Positions 9,796 through 19,194 of a stretch of 64,000 nucleotides of DNA are shown here, piece after piece. The stretch comes from an uncultured Lachnospira sp. GTDB lineage: Bacteria; Bacillota; Clostridia; Lachnospirales; Lachnospiraceae. Where the stretch lies: assembly GCA_910589305.1 (NCBI GenBank), contig CAJUTV010000002.1, positions 186,001 through 250,000 of the forward strand. Reading direction: 5' to 3'. The notes below the pieces were generated by a model that searched no databases, was not told the origin of the DNA, and saw nothing but the letters and a program-made list of their open reading frames with translations. The position numbers and the translations under genes were made by a program. Within the stretch, counting starts at the first letter, position 1. Every line of letters starts with the position of its first letter.

Positions 9796-10839
9796 ATGAA
9801 TAACAATTTTCTAGCAAACAAACAAGCAAATCTTTCAATAATGAGAATTTTAGCAACAGTTGCTGTTATTTTTTTACATACATGTAATACGATATCAAAT
9901 AATGCATCAAACTATGACTTGTCAGATAGTTCGTTGTTGTATTTTACAACAGGCAACTATTTAATGAATTGGGCTGTACCTATTTTTCTTATGATTACAG
10001 GAATCTTATTATTAGACAAAGAAAAAAAGATTACATATCATGACTGCATTAAAAAATATAGTAAGCGGATTTTATTGGCACTGATTGTATTTGGAATACC
10101 ATTTTCAATGTTAGAAATTATTATGACTACAAAACGTATCAGTTTTACAATACTATGAGATGCGATTATAAATGTAATAACAGGAAAAAGTTGGAGTCAT
10201 CTTTGGTATCTTTATGCGTTGATAGGTGTATATCTTGTCTTGCCTTTATTAAAAGCTTTTGTGGATAAATGTAGTTATGCTGAAATCAAAACATTTTTGA
10301 TTGTATTGTTTATTTTTAATTTTATTATACCAATAGTAAATAGCATATTTAAGATATCCATTGCATTTGAAATTCCTATTGTTTCATTTACCATTTTTTA
10401 TTTGTTGCTAGGATATCAACTAGATAAAGAAATGCCAAGTATACTTTGTAATAAGCAGTTCTGTGCTATTGCCTTATTAGGATGTATCGTCTTGCTTATA
10501 GTAGCAAATAGTTATTTACTTTCAAATGGAAATAGTTATTTTAATTATAATAGCCCGCTAATGGTTGTAATAACTATATTGGTGTTCTCGTTAATAAAGG
10601 GAATAAAGGTGAACAGTACAGAGAGATTATGGCAAATAGACCGTCTATGTTTTGGTGTTTATATTGTACATCCAATATTTATTAATTTTGTATACAAATT
10701 TTTAGATGTAACTCCATTAAATGCTGGGAGAGGCTATTTGTTTATGACAGTCGTATTTTGGATTATATTTGTGTTGTGTTCATTTATTGCTTCATGGGTG
10801 ATGGGGCAGATTAAACCATTGAAAAAGTATATACTTTAA
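9796..10839 (+). pseudogene. Acyltransferase-3 family membrane protein interrupted by an in-frame TGA
   Basis: Two open stretches (9796-10158 and 10219-10839) are in the same frame and separated only by TGA at 10156-10158. Read through, they give one 347-residue protein with about ten membrane helices and the normal length for acyltransferase 3 (O-acetylation of glycans). The N-terminal ANLSIMRILATVAVIFLHT carries the family's catalytic-type histidine region, and HLWYLYALIGVYLVLPLL after the stop is the usual helix. The TGA lies just before DAIINVITG, where a Trp codon is plausible. Either a real nonsense mutation or a sequence error; no recoding signal is seen. The ribosome binding site before the ATG is weak, and an orphan AAGGAG followed by ATG-GAG-TAG at 9702-9723 hints at an earlier deletion. 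Confidence 0.75.
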
Positions 10840-10945
10840 ATGTTGTGGATATGTTAAAAAACACGACATATAGTATAAATATGTTTATTTATATTTTCTT
10901 AGTAAAATAATAAAGTATAAAAATAAAAGTGAATGAGGTACTTGA

Positions 10946-11491
10946 ATGTATAAATTAAGAGAATTAGAAAAAAAGGATTTATTTATTATCAATCAGTGGA
11001 GAAATGACACAGAATTGATTTCAAAATTAGGAACTCCTTTTCGATTTATCAATTTAAATGTAGATGAAGAATGGTTTGATGGCTATATGCAAAATCGAAA
11101 TAGTCAAGTTCGATGTGCTATTGTTGAGTATGGTAATGATGACATTATTGGTTTGGTTAGTTTGGTCTCAATTGATTATATGAATCAGTCAGCCGAGTTT
11201 CATATTATGATAGGCAATAAAAATAAACAAGGTAAGGGCGTAGGCACTTTTGCAGTTTTGGCTATGCTTTATCATGCTTTCAATAATTTAAACTTACAAC
11301 GAGTAGAGTTGATGGTGCTAGAGGATAATATAATAGCACGCAATCTTTATGAGAAAGTTGGATTTGTGCATGAGGGCACAAAACGAAATGCTAGATACAA
11401 AAATGGAAAATTTGTCAATATGCTTATATATTCCATATTAAAAGATGAATATATAATGAAACATGTTAAAGCAGACAAAGATACTGTATAG
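10946..11491 (+). CDS. GNAT N-acetyltransferase (RimJ/RimL-like)
   Basis: 181 aa. GNAT fold: MYKLRELEKKDLFIINQWRN at the N-terminus (strand 1 and helix 1), FHIMIGNKNKQGKGVGTFAV with the acetyl-CoA pyrophosphate loop (Q-x-x-G-x-G/A type), and LEDNIIARNLYEKVGFVHEG as the typical late motif. Members next to aminotransferases in glycan loci often N-acetylate amino sugars, so the likely substrate is the 4-amino sugar nucleotide made in this locus; protein N-terminal acetylation is the alternative. It is the last gene before a strong terminator. Confidence 0.85.
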   Translation: MYKLRELEKKDLFIINQWRNDTELISKLGTPFRFINLNVDEEWFDGYMQNRNSQVRCAIVEYGNDDIIGLVSLVSIDYMNQSAEFHIMIGNKNKQGKGVGTFAVLAMLYHAFNNLNLQRVELMVLEDNIIARNLYEKVGFVHEGTKRNARYKNGKFVNMLIYSILKDEYIMKHVKADKDTV

Positions 11492-11536
11492 GCTTTTTTA
11501 TGTCTGTTATTTTTTTATAATTAAAATATAATTTTT

Positions 11537-11601
11537 TAAGCTCTATCACGATAGCAAAAACTATAAGGGGTGTTGTATCGTTTGATAGAGCTTATTTTTT
11601 A
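11537..11601 (+). terminator. Rho-independent terminator closing the glycan locus
   Basis: TAAGCTCTATC (11537-11547) pairs exactly with GATAGAGCTTA (11584-11594), and ACGATA (11549-11554) with TATCGT (11576-11581) inside it, followed by a run of six T. The long stem and T-run make it the boundary of the polysaccharide operon. Confidence 0.85.
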
Positions 11602-11772
11602 TAAGAAAAGATATGGTTGAGTTATTAAAATTATAGACCAATAAAGTTAAATATGTTTTAATATATGTAAATGATAAATATAAACTATAAAATAATAATT
11701 TAATCTTATTATAAAAAAATTACACTTGCCTGTTAAAAAATGCTATGAAGTGGCAATAAAATGAGGTTATGA

Positions 11773-12138
11773 GCAAACGACAAAAGAGCTTTTAAAGACC
11801 TTTGTATAAAACATAAGGTTCCAGTTGCTTTTCTTGGGTGTTTTGTTATGAAATTGTATTCTAATTTATATGGTTTGAGTCTGCCATTTTATCTTGACCC
11901 GTCCGTTATAGGTATGGTATTGAATGTTATAGCAATGATAATTGGCTCTGCACTTACTCAGGTGGAAAATGATGAAGTTTACGCACGTGAAAAGCTTTTT
12001 GTATTGCCAGAAGAAGAAAAAGATATTGTTGAGATAAAACGTACTCTTACAATTACAAAATACTCTGTACTACTTGGGATTGCAATGGTTGTTATTCTTC
12101 TTATTTTATGGGTGATTTCCTATTTGAAAGCACTTTAA
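11773..12138 (+). pseudogene. C-terminal remnant of a sodium:solute symporter-like membrane protein
   Basis: The frame is open from 11773; the first ATG in it is at 11848, leaving 96 residues, but translation upstream (VPVAFLGCFVMKLYSNLYG) continues in the same style, so this is the tail of a longer gene. The segment with SLPFYLDPSVIGMVLNVIAM, then EKLFVLPEEEKD and a last hydrophobic helix, looks like the end of SSS-family sodium symporters. There is no ribosome binding site at 11848 and no N-terminal part in the window, so it is most likely a decayed fragment. The family call comes from recalled resemblance and is moderate. Confidence 0.5.
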
Positions 12139-12281
12139 TAAAGCGATTTTTGTGTATATCAATGTTTTTTTCAGTCTATAATATTAAGTTATGTTAATAG
12201 AAAAGTTGAGTTAATAACATAATTCATATTTCCTAGTAATTTGCCCTCAACCCTTTTCATATAATTCATTAACTGTTAAAA

Positions 12282-13013
12282 ATGTATAGGTTTTCAAAAG
12301 GTATGGTTAATAAAATCAAACATTATAATTATATAAATAAAATAATAATAGGAATAGGCAGTATTATTATAATGGCAATATTGACGCTTGTCATTTTTGT
12401 ACAAAAAGCACAGGCAGATAAACAAAATATTCAGTCGGGTATCTGTACAGATACTACAGAACGGTGTGTTGCCATAACATTTGATGATGGTCCCAATCCT
12501 AAAAGTACACAGCGATTATTAGATGGTCTTAAAGAACGCAATGTAAAAGCGACCTTTTTTTTGGTTGGAAAAAATATTGAAGGAAACGAAGATATAGTTA
12601 AGCGAATGTATGAGGAGGGGCATTTAATTGGCAATCATACTTATACTCATGTTCAGCTTGATACGCTTAATGTGAATATGGCAAAGTCTGAGATTATTCA
12701 GACCAATGAAAAAATAACAGAAGTGATAGGGCAATGTCCTAAGTATATTCGACCGCCTTTTGGCGCTTATTCGGATAAATTATTGTCAGAAATTAATATG
12801 ATGCCAATGTTGTGGAACGTTGACCCAGAAGATTGGGCAACAAAAGATATACGCGGTATTGTCAATAAAGTAACAAAAAATATTAAGTGCGGTGATATTA
12901 TTTTGCTCCATGATATTTATGATACATCGGTAGAGGCAGCATTAGAAATTATTGATATTTTGCAAAGTCAGGGATATGTGTTTGTTACAGCAGACCAAAT
13001 ATTGCTGGATTAA
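12282..13013 (+). CDS. Polysaccharide deacetylase (NodB homology domain), membrane-anchored
   Basis: 243 aa. One N-terminal membrane helix (about residues 20-40) puts the rest outside the cell. The NodB domain has AITFDDGPNPK (motif 1, catalytic and metal aspartates D68/D69), IGNHTYTH (motif 2, metal histidines H119 and H123), RPPFGAYS (motif 3) and LLHDIYD (motif 5). The family removes acetyl groups from N-acetylglucosamine in peptidoglycan or other surface glycans, often giving lysozyme resistance. The ATG at 12282 has no clear ribosome binding site; ATG 12303 is an alternative but AAAAGG lies too close to it. It appears to be monocistronic. Confidence 0.9.
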   Translation: MYRFSKGMVNKIKHYNYINKIIIGIGSIIIMAILTLVIFVQKAQADKQNIQSGICTDTTERCVAITFDDGPNPKSTQRLLDGLKERNVKATFFLVGKNIEGNEDIVKRMYEEGHLIGNHTYTHVQLDTLNVNMAKSEIIQTNEKITEVIGQCPKYIRPPFGAYSDKLLSEINMMPMLWNVDPEDWATKDIRGIVNKVTKNIKCGDIILLHDIYDTSVEAALEIIDILQSQGYVFVTADQILLD

Positions 13014-13098
13014 TATTGATAACCAGTTTTTTATGGTATATAATTATTAAAGAATTGAGAAAGAAAAAAGATTTTTACTGAAATTGTAAGGGAAAAAG

Positions 13099-14097
13099 AT
13101 GAATACAGAGATAAAAAATACAATTCATGCATCGGATATAGAAGCACAATATGATGAAAAGGCAAAACGACTGTTAAGCAATAAAATTATACTGGCATAT
13201 ATTTTAGTAAACACAATTAAAGAGTTTCAAGGAATGAGTCCAAAAGATGTTGTATCTTATATAGAAGGAGAGCCATTTGTTGGAGTGGTTCCAATAGAGT
13301 CAGGACTAACTAATGTAGAAAAGGAAAATGACGGACAGCGAATTGTTGGAATGAATACGGAAGCAGCAGAGATTAATGAGGGGCTTATTCGGTTTGATAT
13401 TATATTTTATGTACGGCTACCATTAGCTAATAGTAAGAAAAGTGATATTTCGCAGGTTATTGTTAATGTGGAAGCACAAAAAGATGAGCCGACAAAGTAT
13501 CCTATATTAGACAGAGCAGTTTTTTACGTAAGTCGTCTTATATCCTCACAAAAAGAACGAGATTTTGTAAAGACAAATTATAATGATATAAAACGAGTAT
13601 TTTCAATATGGATTTGTATGAATATGAAAGAGAACAGTATGTCCTATGTGCATTTGACAAAGGATGATATAGTAGGCGGTTATCAATGGAAAGGGCGGCT
13701 TGACTTACTAAATATTGTATTAATAGGAATAGCTGATGAAGTTTCACAGCAAGATGATAAGTATGAATTACACCGATTATTAAATACATTGTTCTCAATG
13801 GACTTATCTGCTGCAAGAAAGTTAGAGATTATGGAAACAGAATATCATATTTTGACAGATGATGGAATAAGAGAGGATGTGACTACAATGTGTAATTTAA
13901 GTCAGGGAATTTTGGAAAAAGGAGAAGCAAGAGGAGAAGCAAGAGGCGAAGCAAGGGGCGAAGTAAGGGGCGAAGAGAAGAAAGAAGCAAAAATTATTTT
14001 AAATATGTATAAGAAAGGTTATACATTAGAGCAAATAGCGGATGTGACAGACAAGAGTGCTGAGGAAATTAAAGCTATTATAGAAAAAGGCTGTTGA
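13099..14097 (+). CDS. Rpn-family PD-(D/E)XK nuclease-like protein
   Basis: 332 aa. The N-terminal two thirds match the Rpn / PD-(D/E)XK transposase-like family: RFDIIFYV (the PD aspartate) followed by VIVNVEAQKDEP (the E-x-Q core) and DRAVFYVSRLIS. Members are promiscuous DNA nucleases linked to recombination and are multi-copy in Lachnospiraceae. Near the C-terminus a low-complexity GEAR-type repeat (about residues 275-291) leads into a small helical segment, YKKGYTLEQIADVTDKSAEE, which is the usual ending of this family. The preceding GTAAGGGAAAAAG may be the ribosome binding site. It stands alone, with no terminal inverted repeats seen, so it is not itself an insertion sequence. Confidence 0.85.
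   Translation: MNTEIKNTIHASDIEAQYDEKAKRLLSNKIILAYILVNTIKEFQGMSPKDVVSYIEGEPFVGVVPIESGLTNVEKENDGQRIVGMNTEAAEINEGLIRFDIIFYVRLPLANSKKSDISQVIVNVEAQKDEPTKYPILDRAVFYVSRLISSQKERDFVKTNYNDIKRVFSIWICMNMKENSMSYVHLTKDDIVGGYQWKGRLDLLNIVLIGIADEVSQQDDKYELHRLLNTLFSMDLSAARKLEIMETEYHILTDDGIREDVTTMCNLSQGILEKGEARGEARGEARGEVRGEEKKEAKIILNMYKKGYTLEQIADVTDKSAEEIKAIIEKGC
13921..13980 (+). repeat. Five in-frame 12-bp repeats in the Rpn-like gene
   Basis: Units of the form GGAGAAGCAAGA / GGCGAAGCAAGG repeat five times (last ones diverged), encoding tandem Gly-Glu-Ala/Val/Glu-Arg units. Because units are 12 bp, copy-number change would keep the frame and only alter linker length between the nuclease and the C-terminal helices. 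Confidence 0.85.
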
Positions 14098-14126
14098 TTA
14101 TATGATAAAGTTTTTTCGTTTAGAGG

Positions 14127-14155
14127 TTGATTTTTTTTGCTAAACATATTATGAT
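14127..14155 (+). promoter_or_regulatory. Putative sigma-A promoter of the valS leader
   Basis: TTGATT (14127-14132), 17-base spacer, TATGAT (14150-14155). It lies just before the T-box leader, so the transcript would start around 14162. Confidence 0.5.
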
Positions 14156-14159
14156 AAAG

Positions 14160-14540
14160 TTCAATTTAATAAAAAATGCGCAGATAAAGAGGAGTACGTA
14201 TTATGTGCCGCCAGAGAGAAGCTCTGCATACTGTTCGATGAGACTACTATCAAGAAGTCCTGTAGCAAGATAATGTATTTTAACAACAGTTGCAATGTGG
14301 AAGAGCTTTGGGAGAACAGATATGGAAGGTAGCTTTTGAGCAGCATGGCTGAGAAACTTACGGTTTTATAATAATGGTATTTTGTAGCTGTATGAGTAGG
14401 CTGTGACGAGTCGTTCCCGTTAAAGGACAAAAAATTGCCATAAAAAATGGTTGTTATGGTGATTTATAAGTGATAAATAAAGGTGGTACCGCGTATAGAA
14501 CGCCCTTTGCATCGATTTGAGATGAAGGGCGTTTTTTTAT
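14160..14540 (+). promoter_or_regulatory. T-box riboswitch (tRNA-Val sensing) upstream of valS
   Basis: The canonical T-box AGGTGGTACCGCG is at 14481-14493, where uncharged tRNA's acceptor end binds. It is followed by a terminator hairpin, AACGCCCTT...GAAGGGCGTT (14499-14531) with seven T. The stem I region (14185-14290) has an AGAGAGAAG segment (AG bulge type). A GTC triplet at 14257-14259 after AGAA is a candidate valine specifier codon, but I could not fold the stem to prove it. Low charged tRNA-Val would favour the antiterminator and switch on valS. Confidence 0.9.
14499..14539 (+). terminator. T-box attenuator terminator
   Basis: GAACGCCCTT pairs with AAGGGCGTT, with ATC and GAT closing the upper stem, then TTTTTTT. 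Its left arm overlaps the antiterminator formed with the T-box sequence, the standard transcription-attenuation arrangement. Confidence 0.88.
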
Positions 14541-14663
14541 GCACATGGGCTTGATTGCATAGAGTGTGCAAAAAAATAATTATTGTCACTTTGTGTGATA
14601 AGTGCGAAAGACTATTTTTCTACTAAATTACACAAAGATATATGAAAAAGAAAGGATTATAGT

Positions 14664-17318
14664 ATGCGTAAAGAATTAGAAAAAAATTACAATCCTGCGG
14701 ATATTGAAGGCAGATTGTATCAAAAATGGCTGGACAAAAAATATTTTCATGCAAAGGTAAATAAAGATAAAAAACCATTTACCATTGTGATGCCACCGCC
14801 AAATATTACAGGTAAGCTTCATATGGGACATGCTCTTGATAATACAATGCAAGATATTATTATACGTTTTAAGCGAATGCAGGGATATGAAGCACTTTGG
14901 CTTCCAGGAACAGACCATGCCAGTATATCAACGGAAGTGAAAGTGACCAATGCGTTAAAAGATGAAGGTATTGACAAGCATGAACTTGGAAGAGAAGGCT
15001 TTTTAAAGAGAACATGGGAATGGAAAGAAGAGTATGGCGGAACGATTACCAGTCAGCTTAAAAAAATGGGTTCTTCCTGTGATTGGGACAGAGAACGTTT
15101 TACAATGGATGAGGGCTGTTCTGCTGCCGTTCAGAAGGTTTTTATTAATCTTTATAAAAAAGGGTTTATCTATAAAGGTTCAAGAATTGTAAACTGGTGT
15201 CCTGTATGTAACACTTCAATATCGGATGCCGAAGTGGAACATGAAGAACAAGCAGGACATTTTTGGCATATCAATTATCCAGTTGTGGGTGAAGGAAATC
15301 GATTTGTTGAGATTGCCACAACAAGACCAGAGACGTTGTTAGGCGATACAGCGCTTGCTGTCAATCCAAAAGATGAACGCTATAAGGATTTGGTTGGCAA
15401 GATGGTAGAATTGCCACTTACAGACAGACAGATTCCAATTATTGCAGATGAGTATGTTGACATGGAATTTGGTACAGGTGTTGTAAAAATTACGCCTGCC
15501 CATGACCCAAACGATTTTGAAGTGGGAAAAAGACATCATCTTCCAGAGATTAATATTTTAAATGACGATGCTACCATTAATGCCGCTGGCGGTAAATATG
15601 TAGGAATGGAGCGATATGAAGCAAGAAAAGTGATGGTAAAAGACCTTGAAGCGTTGGGGCTTCTTGTAAAGGTGCAAGACCATGTACACAATGTAGGTAC
15701 ACATGATAGATGTAAGACAACGGTTGAGCCAATGGTTAAGCAGCAGTGGTTTGTAAAGATGGACGAGTTGATTAAGCCTGCTGTGGAAGGCGTTAAAAAT
15801 GGCGATATTGAGCTTATGCCAGCTTCTATGGATAAGACCTATTATAATTGGACAGACAATATTCGTGATTGGTGTATTTCAAGGCAATTATGGTGGGGAC
15901 ATCGGATTCCAGCCTATTATTGTAGGGATTGCGGATATATGGAGGTATCTGATACAGCAATTTGCTCTTGTCCAAAGTGTAACAGTACCCATATCGAGCA
16001 AGACCCGGATACACTAGATACATGGTTTTCTTCAGCATTATGGCCATTTTCAACGCTTGGCTGGCCAGAAAAAACACCAGAATTAGCGTATTTTTATCCA
16101 ACAGATGTTTTGGTGACAGGATATGATATTATCTTTTTCTGGGTAATACGAATGATTTTTTCAGGCTATGAGCATATGGGACAAAAACCGTTTGGCAAAG
16201 TTTTATTTCATGGATTGATAAGAGATTCTTTGGGACGCAAAATGAGCAAATCGTTGGGAAATGGTATTGACCCTCTTGAAGTTATTGAAAAATATGGTGC
16301 GGATGCATTGCGCTATACACTTATCACTGGAAATGCACCCGGAAATGATATGCGTTTTTATTGGGAGCGCGTGGAGGCAAGCCGTAATTTTGCTAATAAA
16401 GTTTGGAATGCCTCCCGATTTATTATGATGAATGACCCTGATAATACAGTAAAGGCAACCGATGCTATGCCTGATAATCTTACGGATGCCGATAAATGGA
16501 TTTTGTCAAAGATGAATCATTTGATTGCGGAAGTTACAGAGAATATGGAAAAATATGAGCTGGGTATAGCTGTATCAAAGTTAAATGATTTTATATGGGA
16601 AGAATTTTGCGATTGGTATATTGAGATGGTAAAGCCGCGTCTGTATAATGAAGTTGATACTACAAAGACAGCCGCTGTATGGACATTAAAGAAAGTGCTT
16701 ATTGATGCATTAAAGCTGCTGCATCCATATATGCCATTTATTACAGAAGAAATTTTTTGCAATATTCAAGATAAAGAAGATTCCATTATGGTATCAAATT
16801 GGCCAGATACAAATGCTGCTTTTGATTTTTCTGATGAGGAAAAAAATATTGAGACGATTAAGGCAGCAGTAAGAAATATTAGAAATTTAAGAGCTGAGAT
16901 GAATGTTGTGCCAAGCAGAAAAACACTGGTTTATGTAGTGTCTCAATCAGAAACTGTGCGTAATATATTTGAAAATGGCAAGGTTTTCTTTGCTACATTA
17001 GGGTATGCAAATGAAGTTCAAATTCAGGCAGATAAAACAAATATTCCAGAAGATGCCGTTTCAACCGTTATTCCAGATGCCATGATTTATATTCCATTTG
17101 CAGAATTGGTTGATATTGCAAAAGAATTGGAGCGATTGAAAAAAGAACAGAGCAAATTGCAAAAAGAGATTGATCGTTGCAATCAGATTCTGGGCAATGA
17201 AAAATTTATTTCTAAAGCACCAGCTTCAAAGATTGAAGAAGAAAAAGCAAAGCTTGTCAAATATCAGCAGATGTTTGAACAGGTTAATGAGCGCATTGTG
17301 GCATTTGAAAAGAAGTAA
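14664..17318 (+). CDS. valS: Valyl-tRNA synthetase
   Basis: 884 aa, the usual bacterial length. Class I aminoacyl-tRNA synthetase: PPPNITGKLHMGHALDN holds the HIGH-type motif (HMGH, residues 53-56) and KMSKS is at 526-530. The CP1 editing domain contains the conserved ATTRPETLLGDTALAV. WCPVCNTSISDAEVE and the CSCPKCNSTHIEQ region are Val/Ile-type zinc segments. The last about 70 residues form the coiled-coil arm (ELERLKKEQSKLQKEIDRC) typical of ValRS. It charges tRNA-Val and hydrolyses mischarged Thr-tRNA. AAAGGA precedes the ATG. Controlled by the T-box just upstream. Confidence 0.98.
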   Translation: MRKELEKNYNPADIEGRLYQKWLDKKYFHAKVNKDKKPFTIVMPPPNITGKLHMGHALDNTMQDIIIRFKRMQGYEALWLPGTDHASISTEVKVTNALKDEGIDKHELGREGFLKRTWEWKEEYGGTITSQLKKMGSSCDWDRERFTMDEGCSAAVQKVFINLYKKGFIYKGSRIVNWCPVCNTSISDAEVEHEEQAGHFWHINYPVVGEGNRFVEIATTRPETLLGDTALAVNPKDERYKDLVGKMVELPLTDRQIPIIADEYVDMEFGTGVVKITPAHDPNDFEVGKRHHLPEINILNDDATINAAGGKYVGMERYEARKVMVKDLEALGLLVKVQDHVHNVGTHDRCKTTVEPMVKQQWFVKMDELIKPAVEGVKNGDIELMPASMDKTYYNWTDNIRDWCISRQLWWGHRIPAYYCRDCGYMEVSDTAICSCPKCNSTHIEQDPDTLDTWFSSALWPFSTLGWPEKTPELAYFYPTDVLVTGYDIIFFWVIRMIFSGYEHMGQKPFGKVLFHGLIRDSLGRKMSKSLGNGIDPLEVIEKYGADALRYTLITGNAPGNDMRFYWERVEASRNFANKVWNASRFIMMNDPDNTVKATDAMPDNLTDADKWILSKMNHLIAEVTENMEKYELGIAVSKLNDFIWEEFCDWYIEMVKPRLYNEVDTTKTAAVWTLKKVLIDALKLLHPYMPFITEEIFCNIQDKEDSIMVSNWPDTNAAFDFSDEEKNIETIKAAVRNIRNLRAEMNVVPSRKTLVYVVSQSETVRNIFENGKVFFATLGYANEVQIQADKTNIPEDAVSTVIPDAMIYIPFAELVDIAKELERLKKEQSKLQKEIDRCNQILGNEKFISKAPASKIEEEKAKLVKYQQMFEQVNERIVAFEKK

Positions 17319-17368
17319 TTATTTAGTTTAAGAAAAAATTAGGTTTAAGAATAAGGAGGTGATATTTT

Positions 17369-17716
17369 ATGTCTAGTATGGTTTCGATTCCAAATGGGAG
17401 ATATTCGGTTGAGATGCGAAGTGGCAAGGTTATTAAAATTGATGAAGGCTTTACCAGTCTTTTAGGGTACACAGAGGAAGATGTCAAGGAAGGGCTTGTA
17501 TTTAAACAGTTTGTTCCAGATATAGAATACGATGAAATTATATCGGATTTACGTGCTACTTTTATCAATGAGCGATATGCTTGTTATCAGCATGAAATGT
17601 TGGCAAAAGATGGCAGTAAAATAAAGGCGGTTGTTTTTATCAATATTCAAAATAAGTTGTTGGAAGGACATCGTGTGTTAGAGATAGGAGTAGCAAATAT
17701 TTCAAGTTTGGTTTAA
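17369..17716 (+). CDS. Stand-alone PAS domain protein
   Basis: 115 aa, a single PAS fold without an output domain: SGKVIKIDEGFTSLLGYTEEDV is the N-terminal cap and first strands, and HEMLAKDGSKIKAVVFINIQ is the PAC-like strand pair. AAGGAGGTGA gives a very strong ribosome binding site. It lies 50 bases after valS and before a terminator, so it is probably co-transcribed with it. Ligand and partner are unknown; it may act on a separate kinase or cyclase. Uncommon as a free domain. Confidence 0.75.
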   Translation: MSSMVSIPNGRYSVEMRSGKVIKIDEGFTSLLGYTEEDVKEGLVFKQFVPDIEYDEIISDLRATFINERYACYQHEMLAKDGSKIKAVVFINIQNKLLEGHRVLEIGVANISSLV

Positions 17717-17720
17717 ATGG

Positions 17721-17768
17721 AATGCTGCCGTATGAAGGGGGACTTTATGCGGCAGTATTCTTTTTTAT
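17721..17768 (+). terminator. Rho-independent terminator after the PAS gene
   Basis: AATGCTGCCGTAT (17721-17733) pairs with ATGCGGCAGTATT (17747-17759, with G-U pairs), followed by CTTTTTTATTTT. Confidence 0.85.
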
Positions 17769-17829
17769 TTTAATATAAATTTTGTGGTAACAACCTTTTA
17801 AAAGCGTTATTTGCTGTTTTTAACTGCTG

Positions 17830-19167
17830 CTATATGGTGGTTCTACTTGAATTTTTTATATACATCACAATGCAAATAATTGCTAAAACAGTTTCTACAA
17901 CTGGCTGGGCAGCAATGATACCATTTAATTGCCATAACCTATTTAAGAGCATCACTGCTGGGATAAATAATATTATGTTTCTCATAATCGTAATAAGTAA
18001 AGATTTTATTGCTAAGCCTAATGCCTGAAAATAACTTGTTATCATATTGATAATGCCAAGCATTGGTGCTGATAGACCTAAAATTCTGATAAAATATCCT
18101 GCTTGATATATAAGCGATTCATCATGGAGAAATACACTTGATAACTTTGTTCCAAATAGAAAAAATACAACTAAAAAGATTGCTCCTAAAAGCATTCCAT
18201 AAATTATTGATTTTTTCATCACTTGTGAGATATCGTCTCTTTTTCCTGCGCCATAATAATATCCTACTAATGGAGCGACCCCTTGTGAAAGACCAACCGA
18301 CAGCATGATTGGAACCATATCAACTTTGTAGGCAATTCCATATGATGCGATTGCATTGGAACCATAAATTCCAATAAAGTTGTTGAGAACGATATTAGAA
18401 ACACTGAGTAAAACAGTAATAAGTGCACTAGGTACCCCAATACTCACTACACTGCAAACCATTTTTTTATGTAGTGCAAATTGTTTTATTGAAAGCGACA
18501 TTAGCTGATTTCCTTTTTTTGCTGCCCTAATCATACAAACCAGATAATAAGTCGTGGAGCAGAAAAAACCAAAGGATGTGGCAAGCGCAGCACCAGCGGT
18601 TCCCCAACCTAATAATACAATAAAAACAAAGTCAAAGACAATATTGATAGTATTTCCAAGAGCCAGTCCGATGGTGCTTTCCTTAATAAAGCCAAGTGAA
18701 CGAAAAAGATGAACCAATCCATTGGAGAGGATAATAAAGGGCGCTCCAATAAAAATATATTTTAGATAATCATAGGTATGAGTCATATTTTCTGCATCTG
18801 CTCCCGATATTTTTGCTATTGGTTTCATAAAGATGATTCCAACAAGCAAAATAATAATTCCAGCAAACACCATTGCATATAGACAAAAATTCAGTGTACT
18901 TCTGACTTCTTTATTTTTATTTTCTCCTAAGAGTCTGGCAATCACACTATTTCCACCCATACCAAAAATAGAAGCAATAGACATAATAATTAAAAGAATT
19001 GGTGTGCATAGTGTAACTGCCGCAATCATTGCAGGCTCTTTTGTCAAAGAAACAAAAAAAGTATCTGCGATATTATAAATCAGAGTTGTAAGCTGCCCCA
19101 ACATGGCAGGCAATCCCATGCGCATAATTGCTTTTGAAATATTTTTTTCTTCAAATACTGTTGTCAT
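17830..19167 (-). CDS. MATE-family multidrug/Na+ exporter
   Basis: 445 aa with twelve hydrophobic helices in two similar halves. The N-terminus (IMRMGLPAMLGQLTTLIYNI, then DTFFVSLTKEPAMIAAV) and GMGGNSVIARLLGE are typical of MATE transporters, which expel cationic drugs or metabolites using Na+ or H+ gradients. The GVAPLVGYYYGAGKRDDI segment in the second half is also characteristic. The ATG at 19167 is preferred: GGAGG lies 10 bases before it on the minus strand; the preceding TTG is less likely. It is divergent from a Crp/Fnr-type regulator, which may control it. Confidence 0.92.
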   Translation of the reverse strand: MTTVFEEKNISKAIMRMGLPAMLGQLTTLIYNIADTFFVSLTKEPAMIAAVTLCTPILLIIMSIASIFGMGGNSVIARLLGENKNKEVRSTLNFCLYAMVFAGIIILLVGIIFMKPIAKISGADAENMTHTYDYLKYIFIGAPFIILSNGLVHLFRSLGFIKESTIGLALGNTINIVFDFVFIVLLGWGTAGAALATSFGFFCSTTYYLVCMIRAAKKGNQLMSLSIKQFALHKKMVCSVVSIGVPSALITVLLSVSNIVLNNFIGIYGSNAIASYGIAYKVDMVPIMLSVGLSQGVAPLVGYYYGAGKRDDISQVMKKSIIYGMLLGAIFLVVFFLFGTKLSSVFLHDESLIYQAGYFIRILGLSAPMLGIINMITSYFQALGLAIKSLLITIMRNIILFIPAVMLLNRLWQLNGIIAAQPVVETVLAIICIVMYIKNSSRTTI

Positions 19168-19194
19168 CAAAATAAAACCTCCACAATCTGTTTC

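Noticed and set aside
13921..13980. Tandem repeats as a possible CRISPR array
   Set aside because: Units are 12 bp, contiguous and in frame within a coding gene; there are no spacers and no cas genes.
13099..14097. Rpn-like gene as an active insertion sequence
   Set aside because: I saw no terminal inverted repeats or target duplications around it, and the family consists mainly of stand-alone nucleases.
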